From NCBI GenBank assembly GCA_038373865.1, contig JAXGGA010005173.1:1-64000 (forward strand): DNA of 64,000 nucleotides, written 5' to 3'. Of the stretch, positions 21,931-34,440 are shown piece by piece. The notes under the pieces were generated by a model. The model was given only the letters and a program-made list of their open reading frames with translations. It had not been told where the DNA came from and did not search any database. This DNA comes from Uloborus plumipes. Taxonomy: Eukaryota; Arthropoda; Arachnida; Araneae; Uloboridae. The translations under genes were made by a program, and so were the position numbers. Every line of letters starts with the position of its first letter. The first letter of the stretch is position 1.

Positions 21931-21986
21931 TCTGAAAAATATAGTGAAAGAGGAAAATTAACCGAATAAATGTCTAAAAAAATTAC

Positions 21987-22086
21987 CTGACTTTGTTCCA
22001 TTTCAGGAGCTCCATACAGACGATTAAATAAATCGTCAACAGAATAATTTACTTTGGTATCTTTCAAACGACTACTTCTTCGAGTA
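21987..22086 (-). CDS. Exon G of the unidentified minus-strand gene
   Basis: 100 nt, acceptor TTGTTTTCTAG, donor GTAATTTT. It takes one nucleotide to complete a codon begun in exon F, then reads 33 codons to a phase-0 donor. The peptide starts TRRSSRLKDTKVNYSVDDLF and ends GAPEMEQSQ. The Arg/Ser/Lys start followed by a compact acidic/aromatic segment suggests a nuclear or chromatin protein, but this is inference. The other two frames contain stops. Confidence 0.8.
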
Positions 22087-22590
22087 CTAGAAAACAAAGA
22101 TGGAAAGGTGTGTTATTCAGTTCACTCGCTAAGAGAGGGAGGGGGGGGGGAGAATCTATACATAAAAATTATTTCACCAAGTTTAAGATTATAAACCCAA
22201 GAAAAAGGAAAAATAGAAAAATCATCAAATTTAGAATAAAGGCAACATAGAACAGTAAAAAGACAAGGCATAAAAATGGCTTTAAAATCAAGTACAGTAA
22301 AACATTATTTATATTTCTCTTTCATGCATCTTTTACATTTATACGTAATTCTCTTCAAGTTATTTAAATAACGGTACCAATTTTACAACCTAGGACAACA
22401 AAATGTGCACACAAATGGATGATTGAAATTCCCAAAATTCTAAAATTAATATATTATTTGGCAATAGGTTATGCAGATTTGAGAGATTTAACCATATTAC
22501 AGCAATTAATCACTAATTTTAAGGGTCCTTTTACAGTCCTTAACTATGAATATAAGAAGTTGAAAAAAATAGTATTAAATCATAACATAC

Positions 22591-22637
22591 TTTTTGTAAT
22601 CGCCAGTATCTAATAAATAAGGTTCATACATCATGTC
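22591..22637 (-). CDS. Exon F of the unidentified minus-strand gene
   Basis: 47 nt, acceptor TTCTCTTATAG, donor GTATGTTATG. Starts in phase 0 and ends in phase 2. Reads DMMYEPYLLDTGDYK plus AA. Only this frame is open. The intron to exon G is 504 bp, the shortest in the gene. Confidence 0.8.
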
Positions 22638-22974
22638 CTATAAGAGAAAAATCAATATAATCAGAAACCAAAATAACTAAATAAAACATGGGGAGAAAAT
22701 CAATACAATAAATAGCTTGTAAAAAATTTCATTTACCTATACGGACAAGCCTTGTTAATTAGAACATGCTTAAAACAAATGATTTAACAAGATTCGATTG
22801 TACTAACTAAAAAAGAAGCTTTTTTATCTACACAGATTGTATGAACAAAATTAACTTTTTTTCAGATTTTTATCAGTGTTAATAATTTTATGAGCATTAG
22901 TGCTTGCACTTTAAAATTCTCTGATTGTAATTAATGCCTTGGTTAAGTTGATTAAAAAATAATTGAATATTTCT

Positions 22975-23020
22975 TGGAACCGATAGTATTCATTAAAGCG
23001 GGGCTGACAGTATTCGCTTT
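22975..23020. repeat. Solo right end of the 18914-type MITE
   Basis: AGTATTC-TTAAAGCGGGGCTG followed by ACAGTATTCG matches the right terminus of the MITE at 18914-19087. No left end is visible. Confidence 0.6.
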
Positions 23021-23125
23021 CAAAATATCTTAAAAGCAAAAGGCAGCAAAAAATGTGGGGTTTTTTAGCCTATGAGTTTTACTGAACAAAATTGGGTTGT
23101 ACAGACTGAAAGAAAAATATATGAT

Positions 23126-24563
23126 GTACATTAGGGTGGTTCAAAAAAATTTTTTTTTTTGCTACGGACCAAGGCGCACCCTACTTTTTTTACATTTATG
23201 TATAAGATCACCCTCCTAAAATTTCAGCTCCCTACTCTTAATGGAAGATGGTGCTCAAACACCCTTCATTTTTACGCTTTTTCGTAATTTTCACAATTTT
23301 TGAGTTTTTCAGACTAAAGAGACCATTTTCTTGGAAGAGATTTTTTTTCAATTATTCTCATTTTCCAACGCATAAATATTAGTTCAAACAATGGGAAACT
23401 TTCTTAATCGTTTGAATCTATATAGCAACACCTTTGATACAATCGATTATTTAGTAGATCGCAGCATACAATGTAGATTGCAGTACTACTTGTCTACATG
23501 TTGTGCTATGATTTTCAAAACTTACACTTGCCAAAATAGAGTTGTGAAAGAGCTGTGCAAAATGTTTTTTATGTTTTTAAAGTAGTGGGATGCAGAGAAA
23601 AAAATTTCAAGATTTAAAGTTTTAAACTAATAGTGCTAAGAGTATCACAAGAAGAATGAATTAAATTATAAAAACTAATTGCAAAAAAAAAAAACTATTG
23701 TAGCTAGTCTGGCATAGAACTAATCTGAAATTTAGGCAAAGATATTTACTTCATGCTTATTTTGGTCATCATATTCCCCACAAGTTCTATTCTTTTTAAT
23801 AACTTTAAAGTGAAAAAATGTTTGGCAAAGAATTTTAAAAAAATAAAATAAATAAGAATGTTGCACATAGAACTTAAAAAAATACTTTAACAAGTTTGAA
23901 ACTTCAACTGTAATCTTTTTATAAATCTATAGATAAATCTATGATCACTCTTGCTGATTATAAAGAGATAATTAAGGTATTATTAGTCAATTAGGGAGCC
24001 TTTCTGAGAAAATCCAGTCTCTTATATGCCTCAAAATATTTGCATTCAAAGGAAGAGATTTTTCATTTAATCATGAGCGAAAAAACCTAATGACAACACT
24101 TTTTACAATTTCAGCGCCTTTTTGCACTGTAAAACAGATTGAACATTAATAAGTGCTCCATTTGCTATTAATAATCTGAACTTTGGAATATCTGAACTTG
24201 GAAAAAACCTTATAAGATATGAACGACCTGAAAATTGAAATAACAACTAGGACAGTTTTGTTAAAGTACTTGTGACACCTTTCTGGTGAATTAATTAGTT
24301 TGATTTAGTTTTTTGCATCAAATTCAAGTCGAAAGAAAAGCAAGTTATTATAAGAATAAAGATGTGAAATATAACAAGTGTAGTACAGAACAATTGGATA
24401 TTTTTCAAACATGAATATTAGGTATTATTTTCTAACATTCTTCGTCCTATGCTCCAACGAATGCAAATATAATATCAATCACAGAATTAAAAGAAAAAAA
24501 TTAAAATAAACAAATAATGGTGAATAACGTTGCTGAGGGAAATGTTCAAATAATTCAAGAATT
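23126..24563 (+). repeat. Dispersed repeat R1, copy 2, left part
   Basis: Collinear with 4515-5001 and 7419-8812 of copy 1, without the AGAT foldback and without the internal duplication. It occupies most of the intron between exons E and F. The right part of the same repeat resumes at 28852. Confidence 0.8.
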
Positions 24564-24610
24564 TAACAGAATTTTTGTCAATAATGAGGACATTAGGCAG
24601 TTTCTTTTAC

Positions 24611-24644
24611 CTGCTGTTTGAAGCAAATTGAGTACTTATCCTTC
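24611..24644 (-). CDS. Exon E (34-nt microexon) of the unidentified minus-strand gene
   Basis: 34 nt, acceptor TATTGTCTCAG, donor GTAAAAGAAA. It takes one nucleotide to finish a Lys codon from exon D, reads KDKYSICFKQQ and ends in phase 0, exactly what exon F needs. The phase fit on both sides is the main evidence for such a short exon. It lies in the 0.5 kb that is present in R1 copy 2 and absent from R1 copy 1. Confidence 0.7.
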
Positions 24645-25069
24645 CTGAGACAATAAAATATTCAATACTAAAAGTCTCTTTCACTCAAAAAAAAATCTAT
24701 ACATAAATTATACATAGAAAGTTGAACTGCATAGCAAGAAGTTTAAATATTTTGACTTTAATTAAAAACTTCTAGCAAATATAACAGCACTGCTATAGTA
24801 TAACAACACTGCTCGGCACAAAATGAACTTCAAATGTATCTGACACTATTCTTGCTGTTTCTTATGTAAAATGCCCCACTGAATCCAAATATGATCTTCG
24901 TTTCTCCCTTCACGGTGATCGCTCGAAAATCACTGGAATGAATATAAATAATACCGAAAGGTTCTTTGCAGAAGGAAATCTGCGGTACGACTCATATGTA
25001 ACATGCGATGTTTCCAAGGTTTAAAAAAAAATTTACTGCTAGAAAAAGTTTTTGGACTTGGGAGTTATA

Positions 25070-28000
25070 GAAAGCAGTAAGGCTCGACCGATGCATCGGC
25101 CAGGCCGATGCATCGGCGCCGATGGTTGAAATTTTTTCCATCGGCATCGGCCGCCGATGCTAACTTAGGAAAAACATCGGCCCATCGGCCTCGAAAACAT
25201 CTAAATGCCGATGCTTGGCCGATGTTTGAAAAAAAAATGTTCAAAAGAAGGAATTCTATCTTCTCTATTTTTTATTTCACAATTGAAAGTACGTTCACCA
25301 TGTGGCTTGAAATCGGGCAGCAACGGGACCAATACAGCTCTGGGTTTTGGAATTTTCCGAATCGGACAGATACCGAAATTTTCGCAACACAGCAGACCAG
25401 ATTTGGAGTCAATTACGACAAAATGTTACGACAAAACAATTACGATTACGAACATGAAAAATTGGAGATTATGATTACGATTAGTCCTCTGCCAAATCGC
25501 AACTGCGATTACAGCCAACGGTTAGATTATGTAAAAAATGTCATTGATTACGATTATTATATGCCGATTGCGATTTCAATTACACAACTAAAGCTTTGGG
25601 GGGAATATATATTATATATATATATACAGAGGAGGATCCAGAAATTTTTGCCAGGGGGCTCAAGTTTCAATGCACCTTTTTAGTTAAGTGGCAGGAAAAC
25701 GAAGACAGTAGAATTCAAACTTCCTTTAAAATATCATACAGTATTGAACAGCAAGTAATATTTTGATTATCTTCTGTGAAATTAACTATCTATTTATTTT
25801 GGTAAAAATTTATTATCACAAAAAATAAAAATTGACAATTTATAAATTGTCTACATGTAATTAATATTGGAACTATAAAATTCTTCAAAATAAAATTCTT
25901 AAACTAAATTTTTATAAAACCTTCAAGTAAATTTTAACATTTTTTAAGGATGAAAAAATGTTTAAAAAATCTATAAAAACACAACTTTTCCTTATTTTGT
26001 ATACCTATTGAGAAAAATAATATGGGCATTAAAATATAAAGCATAAACTAAGATAAAATTATAGGTGAAAATATTTTGAAAAAAGAAAAAGTCAGACTGC
26101 ACGATTACAAGGCTAAATATTATTGAAGGAAAGATTACAATTACGATTACACGAGAAATACTTGATTAAAATTTCGATTACACGATTACGAGTGTCCCAT
26201 TTCCAAATTATAATTATGATTTTGATTACAAAAAAAATTTTATCGATTACTCGGATTACGATTACGTAATCGGCAATTACTCCAAACCTGCAGCAGACAC
26301 TTTCCCAGTGGTCACTTTGATGAGAGTTTTTAGAATTACAGTAAAACCTCCGACTGACGGACAGTCACGGAAACGGAAGTTTTGTCCGTTATTAGGAGGT
26401 ATCCGCTATTAGGGAGGATTATACTATTTTAGATTTAACATATAAAAAATGCAGAATTATAATAAATATGTACCATTTCCATCATTCACTACGATACTTT
26501 TATTGCGCATATTATTTACCATATCTCACTTGAACTGAACTCATATCATTTTACTTTTGCACTTTTAAATGCTAGCGTGCCCTTTTATTGCAATTCTTTA
26601 AACCAGCCCCGACGTTCCTCTCTTTTACCTTATCTTTCTATTAGAATCATAATTCAGCTGCCTACGCATTTTTCTCCACTGTTCTATGATTTTCTATGAG
26701 ATATTTTCATTGAAAAATTTGAATTGAAACATGTCGACGGCCCCTAACTTACCATCATATTTACATAGTCAGTTATTTTTATTTAAATTATAACATGGCT
26801 GAAAAAATGTAATAAACATGTTCACTTTAATTAATTGCAAGAAATAGACGAAATTGTAAATTGAATTCTTCAGAAAATTTTAAACGAAATCTTACTGTCT
26901 GTTTGCATATTGTGCGCCTGGCAGCTCCGAACGCTTCCATTCGAAAAGGGGAGATAGGTTTAGGATGTGCACTGAAAGATGCCTTCAGTTTTTGTTCGCT
27001 TACTACTTCCTCGTTGAATTTCCCCCCTATTTCGAGAAAGTCAGAAGAGACTTGGCGCGTACGCAGATTCGACGAGGTTTCGCGAAAAAATGTTAGACAG
27101 TAACTTATACATAAAAATATTGAATGACTATTTGCGAGAAATGGACCTACTGGACCAACAATTGGACTAGCAAACTTGGATTGAACCAGCAGATGGATTC
27201 CATTTTTTTAACAATAAAAATAATTAAGAAAATTTTTTTTTTCAATAAATCTTTTGCTTAACGAAGAAATTTATATCAATGAAAGACAAGGATATTATGT
27301 GATCCCCCTCATTTGCCATAGTGTTATTCTGCGGTTACAAACTGTATCCTACGCTTTTCTTGTTTTTTTTTTGAAAGAAAGAATAGCAAAATCTTTTTTA
27401 TATTATAGTTTTTATGGCGTTTTTTCACTTCCAGGAAAAACATACCAACCCTTAGCTATTTGATTTAGAGCAGGATTTTTTTTTTTACTGAAATAAGAAA
27501 ACATATTTTATCAATTGTATTTTGTGTTAAAACGAATCAAAAGTTAAACAAGCTTGTTATTTTCCTAAAAATGATTCAAAATCAATAAATTGGTAGTAGC
27601 TAAAATTTGAGATAAAAAATTAATAATTAATGAAATAAAAATTTAAATGAGTTCATTTGAAGTAGTATTTTTTCAAAATAATTCCAGAATATCGAAATAA
27701 TTAAAGTATTTAAAGGACGCAAAAGGATTGAAGTCTCATCAACAGTACGCCATTTTCGGCGAAGCACATGCTCAATGTTGGAATAACAGGCAAAAAAAAA
27801 AAAAAAAAGGAAAGAAAACCTTTTACTCACACGAAATTCATTATGCATGTGCTTAAAAACAACTATCGTGAAAATAAAACGTTCTGAAAATAATTTTAAT
27901 TTACAAAACAAATCAAAATTTTCCAGAATTAAAACGATTGAGATGATGGCTAAAAAGTAATTTCCAGATAAGCACGTGATTAATGTATAAAATATTGATT

Positions 28001-28837
28001 TCTATTACTTTACTAATTCATTCCTTAAATTGTCCCACTGTTGAACGGTCTTAAAAATTAAGTGAAAATGAGAGAGAAAAAGCAGCGCCCAACCGGGAAC
28101 TTTCGACGATCGCAGACTATACGCTGGATGAAATTTTCTGCACATTTTATTTATTTATTTTTTCCTTGAAATTTTGCGTAAAAAAAGCGGCTTCCGTTTG
28201 CAAAACTCCGCGATCTTCAATTTTGAGCTGTATGAAAATTTTTGCGCTGTTCTTTCTTTTTTTTTTCCAAATGTTTGACATAAAAGCTGACTCTCGACCG
28301 CTGATTATGGGAAGATGAAACTTTTGAGGATTTTCTTTTTTGATAAGTGCACTTAAATAGTGAACTTTTGACGATCGCTGATTCGCAGCTCGTTAAAACT
28401 TTTGTGACAGTAGTTTTTCGGGAGCAATTTCGTCGAAAATAATACTTTTCGAGCCAGGATAGCGTCAAGATTCTGTTTTGGCGCTATTGCGCAAATTCGC
28501 GCAGGTATCCCGACTCTGCTATAGCTTGCATAGGTTTCTACAAAAAAAATGAACATTTTTTTGGTCCTAGAAAATGCTTAAAACGCGAACGACTGATTTC
28601 TCAACTTACTACTTTTTCACTCTCTCAGTTTTTGTCGAATAGTAGTATAATAGAAATTTAGGCGAAAATCTGAATGACTGAAAAAGAAGTGGAATGAAAT
28701 GAACATATGAACCATCAAATCTCTTATAAAAAGCATTTTTTTTTTTCAATTGTTTGATTTTTTTCCATCGGCCATCGGCATCGGCCGATGTCGGCCCATC
28801 GGCCAAAAAATGCCATCGGTCGAGCCTTAGAAAGCAG
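25070..28837. mobile_element. 3.75-kb hAT-type element with CCGATG-rich ends
   Basis: Element 25078-28829 begins TAAGGCTCGACCGATG and ends CATCGGTCGAGCCTTA. It is flanked by perfect 8-bp duplications GAAAGCAG (25070-25077, 28830-28837). The ends are packed with CATCGGCC/GGCCGATG repeats (25085-25215 and 28765-28820), a common hAT subterminal arrangement. No transposase frame is recognisable. Inside are a nested hAT MITE (25398-26290), a lone pogo-like end near 26339 (CAGTAAAACCTCCGACTGAC), and degenerate CGATCGC/GAGCTG-TGAAAATTTT repeats at 28080-28400. It lies in the D-E intron. Confidence 0.9.
25390..26298. mobile_element. 893-bp hAT MITE with ATTACG repeats
   Basis: Element 25398-26290 starts CAGATTTGGAGTCAATTACG and ends with the inverse of CAGGTTTGGAGTAATTGCC. 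It is flanked by perfect CAGCAGAC (25390-25397, 26291-26298). Both subterminal regions are rich in GATTACGATTAC motifs. A phrase common at hAT ends (CAGAGGAGGATCCAGAA, 25628) lies inside without a partner and may be a further truncated insertion. Confidence 0.88.
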
Positions 28838-28851
28838 TATGATATTATTGC

Positions 28852-29066
28852 GTTGCACCAAAATATAAGTGTAAAATTTTGAAGCTGGAGAAAATGAGTT
28901 GTTGATGATACGTTAAATATTTTACGGAGGTGAGTGGAAAATACCCCCATGAGTCTCCTAACTTGGGAAAAGTGTTTATGATTTTGAACTTTTCACCTCT
29001 CTAGCCCTATAGAAGAATGTTAATGGTAAATATAATGCTTCCTTCCCCTACAAATAATATCTATGA
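28852..29066 (+). repeat. Dispersed repeat R1, copy 2, right part
   Basis: Matches 8813-9030 of copy 1 from GTTGCACCAAAA onward. It ends where the Penelope-like element begins, so its right edge was probably removed by that insertion. Confidence 0.8.
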
Positions 29067-29071
29067 AATTG

Positions 29072-30271
29072 AGTAAAAACCCGAAAAAGCGACGTTTAAA
29101 AACACAAATAGATGAAGTTAAAATTGGCGAACATGTTTCAAAAGCCTAAAGCTTCCTTCTTCAGCACCAAGCAAGAAAGGGAAAGAAACAAAGTGCCAGG
29201 AGAGTTTAAATAGCAAAGGAGCAAAAGCTAGGCCAATCAGGTGTCAGCGTGTGCCGAGTCCTGATTTGGCGTTGCGTTGTCAGAAAATTTAAAAGCATGA
29301 AGTAAAATTGGCGAGATGTGTGGAACTGCAAAAGATTCGTTACAAATATTACTTAAATTTTTATGAACATGAAAGGCTTCTAAGAAATCCAACTCGCCAA
29401 CAGTTGAAGGTCTGCAAATAATTTTAGCTTCGGAGAAAACAAATCTATGGCCCATTTCCCAACAGTGTTTCGCGATTGAAGATTTTGAGAGTTCTTTCTT
29501 TTTAACATAATTTTCATGTTCCTTTAACCTAAATTTTAGCGCCCTTCGGGTCTGTCCGACGTAACCAATTTGACATTCACATTTTATGTGATAAATGCCC
29601 CACTGATCAAATGGTTGGATGGGGTCTTTTAACTTGGAAAAAGTTAGTTTGTTGATGGGTCTGTAAATGACATGAAAATCGAACTTGCTGAGTATTCTGG
29701 AAATGCGAGGAGAGATTTTTGAATAAAATGGTAAGACAACGAAATTGGTGGAAGGAACACTGGGTTTTTTGTGGGATGCACTGCGGTTCGAAAGTTTATT
29801 ATAAGCATTGTCAATGATTTGATAAGAATAACCTCTGTCAACGGCCACACTCCTTAAGAAATTAAGTTCATCATTGAGAAGTGATTTGTCGGAACATATA
29901 TTAATAGCGCGGTTAACAAATGTGTAAAAAGCAGACATTTTTTGTTTTATGGGATGACAGGAGCGAGAATGTGGAGGAAGACAAACAGCAAATGGTTTTC
30001 GGTAAACGGTAGTGGAAAATTGGTTATTGTTTTTTGAAATGAGTACGTCCAAAAAGGGCAAAGAATTATTACTTTCAAGTTCGGCAGTAAACTGAATGTT
30101 GGGATCAATGGAGTTCATTAAATCAATAACCACAGGAACTATTTCCGCTGTGCCGTCCAAAAGGGTAAAAGTATCGTCGACGTATCTAAGCCAAAGTGGA
30201 AAATCAAATAATTGAAAGAGTTTTTGTTGAAAATTTCTTTCGTTTTTGCTGTGTACACTTTCATACTGCAT
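29072..30271 (-). pseudogene. Penelope-like retroelement, 5'-truncated, C-terminal ORF open
   Basis: A 344-codon minus frame (30271-29237) holds the C-terminal part of a Penelope-like reverse transcriptase with the catalytic box LRYVDDTFTLLDG, then LPFLDVLISK and a VYRKPFAVCLPPHS segment, followed by a GIY-YIG endonuclease (GIYHIKCECQIGYVGQT, ALKFRLKEHENY, SSIAKHCWEMGH). Unlike the copy at 11040-12660, this frame has no stop. The N-terminal RT fingers and palm are missing because the copy is truncated where a hAT fragment begins. The 3' untranslated region (29236-29072) contains a hammerhead-like core: CTGAAGA, a short hairpin, then GAAAC, on the minus strand near 29160-29125. Not autonomous. 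Confidence 0.9.
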
Positions 30272-30455
30272 ACTACATTAAGGATTGCAGAAAATTGCAT
30301 GCACTTACTGTTAATAAAATTATTTATCATAGTTTCTTGTTGAATGCACTTTAAAACATTTTTTAAATTTCTTTTTTTTTTGATGATTAATTGTCGAAAC
30401 TTTGCCGATTATTAATAATCAGCTAAGTGGCCGATTAATCGGTGCATCCCTAATA
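30272..30455. repeat. hAT MITE fragment, one end preserved
   Basis: It runs to GGCCGATTAATCGGTGCATC then CCTAA, the inverse of the widespread hAT terminus TTAGGGATGCACCGATTAAT. It is homologous throughout to 50185-50370. The other terminus is lost at the Penelope junction. Confidence 0.7.
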
Positions 30456-30823
30456 AAGAGACAAAGGAATGGGGTAGCAAGCAGAATCTAACTACAAAAC
30501 TCTTTAAAGTGGATCTCCAGTCAAGTGCAAACACACTGCACATATTATTTAATTACCACATCTGGACAAATGAAATTATTAATGAATCATGGAAAAAAGC
30601 TCAGATTATTTGCATTCCCAAGAAAGGCGATCTCTTAAATATAATAATTATAGAGAAATTAGCCTCCTATATGTTCTTTCTAAGATCTTTACAAGAGTTC
30701 TAATGAACAGAATCAATCAAAGTAAGAAACACAGGCAAAGAATTGAAAAAGCAGGCTTTAGAGCCTGTAGAAGTACATCGAACCAAATTTTCATACTTCG
30801 AAACATAATAGAGCAATGAAAAT
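30456..30823 (+). pseudogene. RTE-like reverse transcriptase fragment, frameshifted
   Basis: Two overlapping plus frames (about 30470-30640 and 30600-30819) together give a non-LTR reverse transcriptase segment: NYHIWTNEIINESWKKAQ, then IPKKGDL, NNYREISLLYVLSKIFTRV, and finally AGFRACRSTSNQIFILRNII. The IPKKGD, GI-LL and AGFR-GRS-DQIF-LR-I order fits the RTE group. A frameshift between them and the loss of the catalytic palm show it is a relic. It is unlike the CR1-type copies elsewhere in the window. Confidence 0.75.
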
Positions 30824-32570
30824 GGAGCACATATTGATCTAGGGCAAGTTTTACAGAAAATTGTTCTTTATTTATATCTTTTTTTGTACAGTAATAGCTA
30901 AAATAGCTGTAGCTAAAATAAATTTAGTTACATCCAAAAGAAAACAAGTTGTTTTGGAAAACAGCATGAATTTCATAGGTTTTTTTTGCAAGGGACAGTG
31001 GGAGGGAAGGATACATATATATTTACCTCCTCATCAGCAAATGCACGAGCGAACATGTGCTTCTCTGAAAGATTTATTCGTTTTCTATCCTTATGACGGT
31101 CACTTTTTCTAAGAGGTCCTTCTGGTACCTTCCTGGGAGGAAAAGTAGATTATATGAGAAAAACTCATTATGCATACGTTTGATTTCTTTACTTTTTATA
31201 AAAAAAAGTGTGTGTGCATGTATACATTATCCACTGTCTATACAAACAAATTACAATTACACTCATGAAATTTGGCACAGTAGCTTGAAAGACAAGACAA
31301 TTTTTTTCAAATTAATAATCGTCCATGTTTGGTCGATTTTTCATGCATGTCACAAACTAACAAATTCTGATAGAAAATCAGACAGGAAAAAATCAATTCA
31401 CTAATGGACAGAAAAAAAATGCTGTTAAAACAAAGTTTGCTTTGGACACAATAATGTAAATGATTTTAGGACATGAACAAAGAAAATCTGTATTCTTGAG
31501 CGTTTCAAAAAACACTGCATCCAAAATTGCAAAAATGTTGCGTTCTTGAAATGTTCGGTAATAAATGAAACATTTTACTCTCATTTAGTTTCATGCTATC
31601 AAAGATCCCACCCCCTTCTCCTCTGTCATAATCTGCATTGCTGAGAGAGTGCTATACTGCAAAATTTGGTGCACTGAGCAGCACATTCAATTTTTTCTTC
31701 TATAAATGGATGATAATATATTAAGGATAATAGTAAAAATAAAATAAGTCTCTGTTTACTGTGGCTACGATTACTCAAAATCAAAGCAAAAGGGAAGTTG
31801 TGGTTTTTATGTTTTTCAATAAGTCTAATTTCTATGCAGTGATAGATGTCTTAGGGTGCTTGCCTGAGGACTTTAAAGGAAAAGCTAACCAAAGTGATTA
31901 GTTAAATATGGACATGTAGTTTACTAAAAAGATATAATTGATTCTGAGGGCAATAAATAGCATTTACAGTGGAAACAGTGAGAGTGACAAGAGAAAAGGA
32001 GGAACTTAATGAAAAAAGCACCTTACCGATGATAGCCCATTAGCTGTTTGACAACCTCTTCCCATTATTCTGCTACAAACTGATCACTGGAAGCTCAAAA
32101 TAGCACCTTTGATGCCAGATCAGAGGTTTCTGTTATCAGAGGTGTAATACAATCAGCACCAAAAACAATAGTCTGTGGTCACAATGCTTTCATTTTTACG
32201 GAAGTGCCCACATTTAATTCATGAATGCGGTGAGCATACAGGTCTTAGTTAGTGATCAGAATATCTCCACAAAAGTAATTTGAACTCTAAAAGCACCATT
32301 TATCAGCATAATGTGGAGCTATTTTTTTCCTTTGTTAAACAAATTCCCCCCTCTTCTGATATATCATTCTGACATTCTTGAAATATCAACTGATTCCGAC
32401 CAGTAGTTCTTACATTAGAGTTTTGAAATCGGGACTTAAATTATAATCACTTTGTGTATTAATTTGTCATTTATTAATTATGCTATTTAATTTATCAAAG
32501 ACCTTTTTAGCAAAAAGTTCACAAGTTAATGTATTACAAAGGATTTTTCAGCTACTAGCAAGCTACTTAC
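30824..32570. other. Intron D-E, upstream part; no feature assigned
   Basis: AT-rich DNA between the RTE scrap and exon D. A plus frame around 31985-32042 (TVRVTREKEELNEKST) follows an AG but ends in a stop without a clear donor. The short ORFs here look spurious. Confidence 0.4.
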
Positions 32571-32644
32571 TTTTCTTTACGATTTAATGTTTTCTTCCTT
32601 TTAGAATTTACTTCATCTAGAGCAGTCGCAAAATCTTGTTTTGC
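32571..32644 (-). CDS. Exon D of the unidentified minus-strand gene
   Basis: 74 nt with a strong acceptor (TCTTTTTTTTAG) and donor GTAAGT. Starts in phase 0 and ends in phase 2. Reads AKQDFATALDEV, then a basic segment NSKRKKTLNRKE plus AA. Lys/Arg-rich, possibly part of a nuclear localisation signal (inference). It joins exon C upstream across a 17.2-kb intron and exon E downstream. Confidence 0.8.
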
Positions 32645-32807
32645 CTAAAAAAAAGAGATGATGATGCTGATGTCTTGTACATAAAAGGTTGCAAGTGATG
32701 GGGCAAAAATAGACACTACATAACGTTAGATACTTAATAATTTATGAATGCAATTGTAATAACTTCTAAACGACTTTATAATAAATTCTAAACGACTTTT
32801 TTTCCAG

Positions 32808-34440
32808 TGTTTTTAACGATAACTGTATCTCAACAGTTGACACAAGCAAGACACAAGCTACTACACAGCTTGAGGACTTTGTATTTTCCAGGGAAGATGT
32901 ATTACTTTATTTGAAAAAAATTAAAACCACAAAAGCTCCGGGACCAGACAATATTTATCCAAAAATTTTAGTAGAATGTGCAGAGGAATTAGTGGATGTG
33001 ATAGATAATATATTCAATGCGTCGTATAACTCAGGGATAGTGCCAGAGGACTGGAAACTAGCTAACATTACACCACTCTTCAAGAAAAGGTCTAGAGGAA
33101 ATGCGGGAAATTATAGACCTGTGAGTCTAACTTCAGTGGTTTGTAAAAATTTTGAAACATTGATCAAAATTAAGATTATAAATTTCTTAGAAAAAAACGG
33201 GCTGTTGACTAGTTTGCAGTATGGTTTCAGAAAAGGTAAATCGTGTGCTACTAATTTATTACATTTCTACGACAAGGTTACCATGGCTTTAGATAACAAA
33301 AAGTGTGTAGATGTTGTTTACATAGATTTTCAAAAAGCATTCGACAAGGTGCCTCATGTAGCACTACTCAGTAAATTAGCTGATATAGGAATAGGTGGTA
33401 AAATTCTAGTTTGGGTTAGAAATTGGCTGACAGGAAGGAAACAAAGAGTAGTTGTTAGGGGTAACCATTCTAAATGGAGTGAGGTTTTAAGTGGGGTCCC
33501 CCAAGGATCAGTTTTAGGTCCCCTTTTGTTTATTATTTTTATGAATGATATTCATGAAAATGTTTCTGGAAACATGAATTGTTTTGCTGATGATGTAAAA
33601 ATTATGGGGGTTGTAGAAAACGACGAATAAGTAAATAAGCTGCAACAGGATTTGGATCATATTACTAAATGGGCAGACAAGTGGGGTATGGCAGTTAATG
33701 TTGGGAAATATCAAGTGCTGCATTTAGGTCATGCAAGTAAGCATACAATTATTTACAGGGTTCAGTCATTAGTAAAGCAGATAATGTTATGGATCTAGGT
33801 GTCTTAATAAATCAGGACTTCAAGTTCAGCCAACAGTGCAGCATAGCTAGTAACAAAGCCAATAGGATGCTTGGGTTTATTAATAGATCTATTTCAAACA
33901 AATCTAAAAAGGTTCTTCTGCCTCTATATAGAAATTTGGTAAGACCTCATTTGGAGTATGCTGTTCAGTTTTGGTCTCCTTACCTTAAGAAAGATATTAA
34001 TTTATTGGAAAGGGTACAAAGGAGGGCTACAAAGTTAGTGAACGGACTTTCGAATTTAGACTATGATTCCAGACTTAGAATGCTTAATATGTATAGTCTT
34101 GAGCAAAGGAGAACCAGAGGGGACATGATTCAGTTATTTAAATTTATTAAAATGAATGATGTTGCAGGGTTGGATTTTTGCACGGAAAGCAGGACAAGGG
34201 GTCATTGTTTTAAGCTGTTTAAACCTCAGGCTAACCTGGAAATTCGAAAAAATTACTATTTTAGCAGGGTAAGGGGAACTTGGAACAGTTTACCGGAAGA
34301 GGCGGTAAGGAGCAATGGAGTAGATAGCTTTAAGAGGGCCATTGATCTTCATTGGGGTCTTTAATTTGACTAGGACCAGCCCAGTTGGGCCCAGAGCCTG
34401 CTGCTGGTCGTTGCATTTGTATTTGTATTTGTATTTGTAA
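32808..34440 (+). pseudogene. CR1/jockey-like retrotransposon, longest copy
   Basis: Non-LTR reverse transcriptase, 5'-truncated, no endonuclease. The open frame 32808-33630 covers KAPGPDNIYPKIL, GNYRPVSLTSV, YGFRKGKSCATNLL, the first catalytic Asp in VVYIDFQKAFDKVPH, SGVPQGSVLGPLLF and the catalytic CFADDVKI. It stops at TAA (33628), where the copy near 41950 has CAA. A 4-bp loss near 33750 shifts the frame before the next open segment (33789-34364), which holds the thumb and C-terminal region ending DSFKRAIDLHWGL. The 3' UTR ends in GCATTTGTATTTGTATTTG, a short microsatellite tail. One stop and one frameshift make it inactive. Confidence 0.92.
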
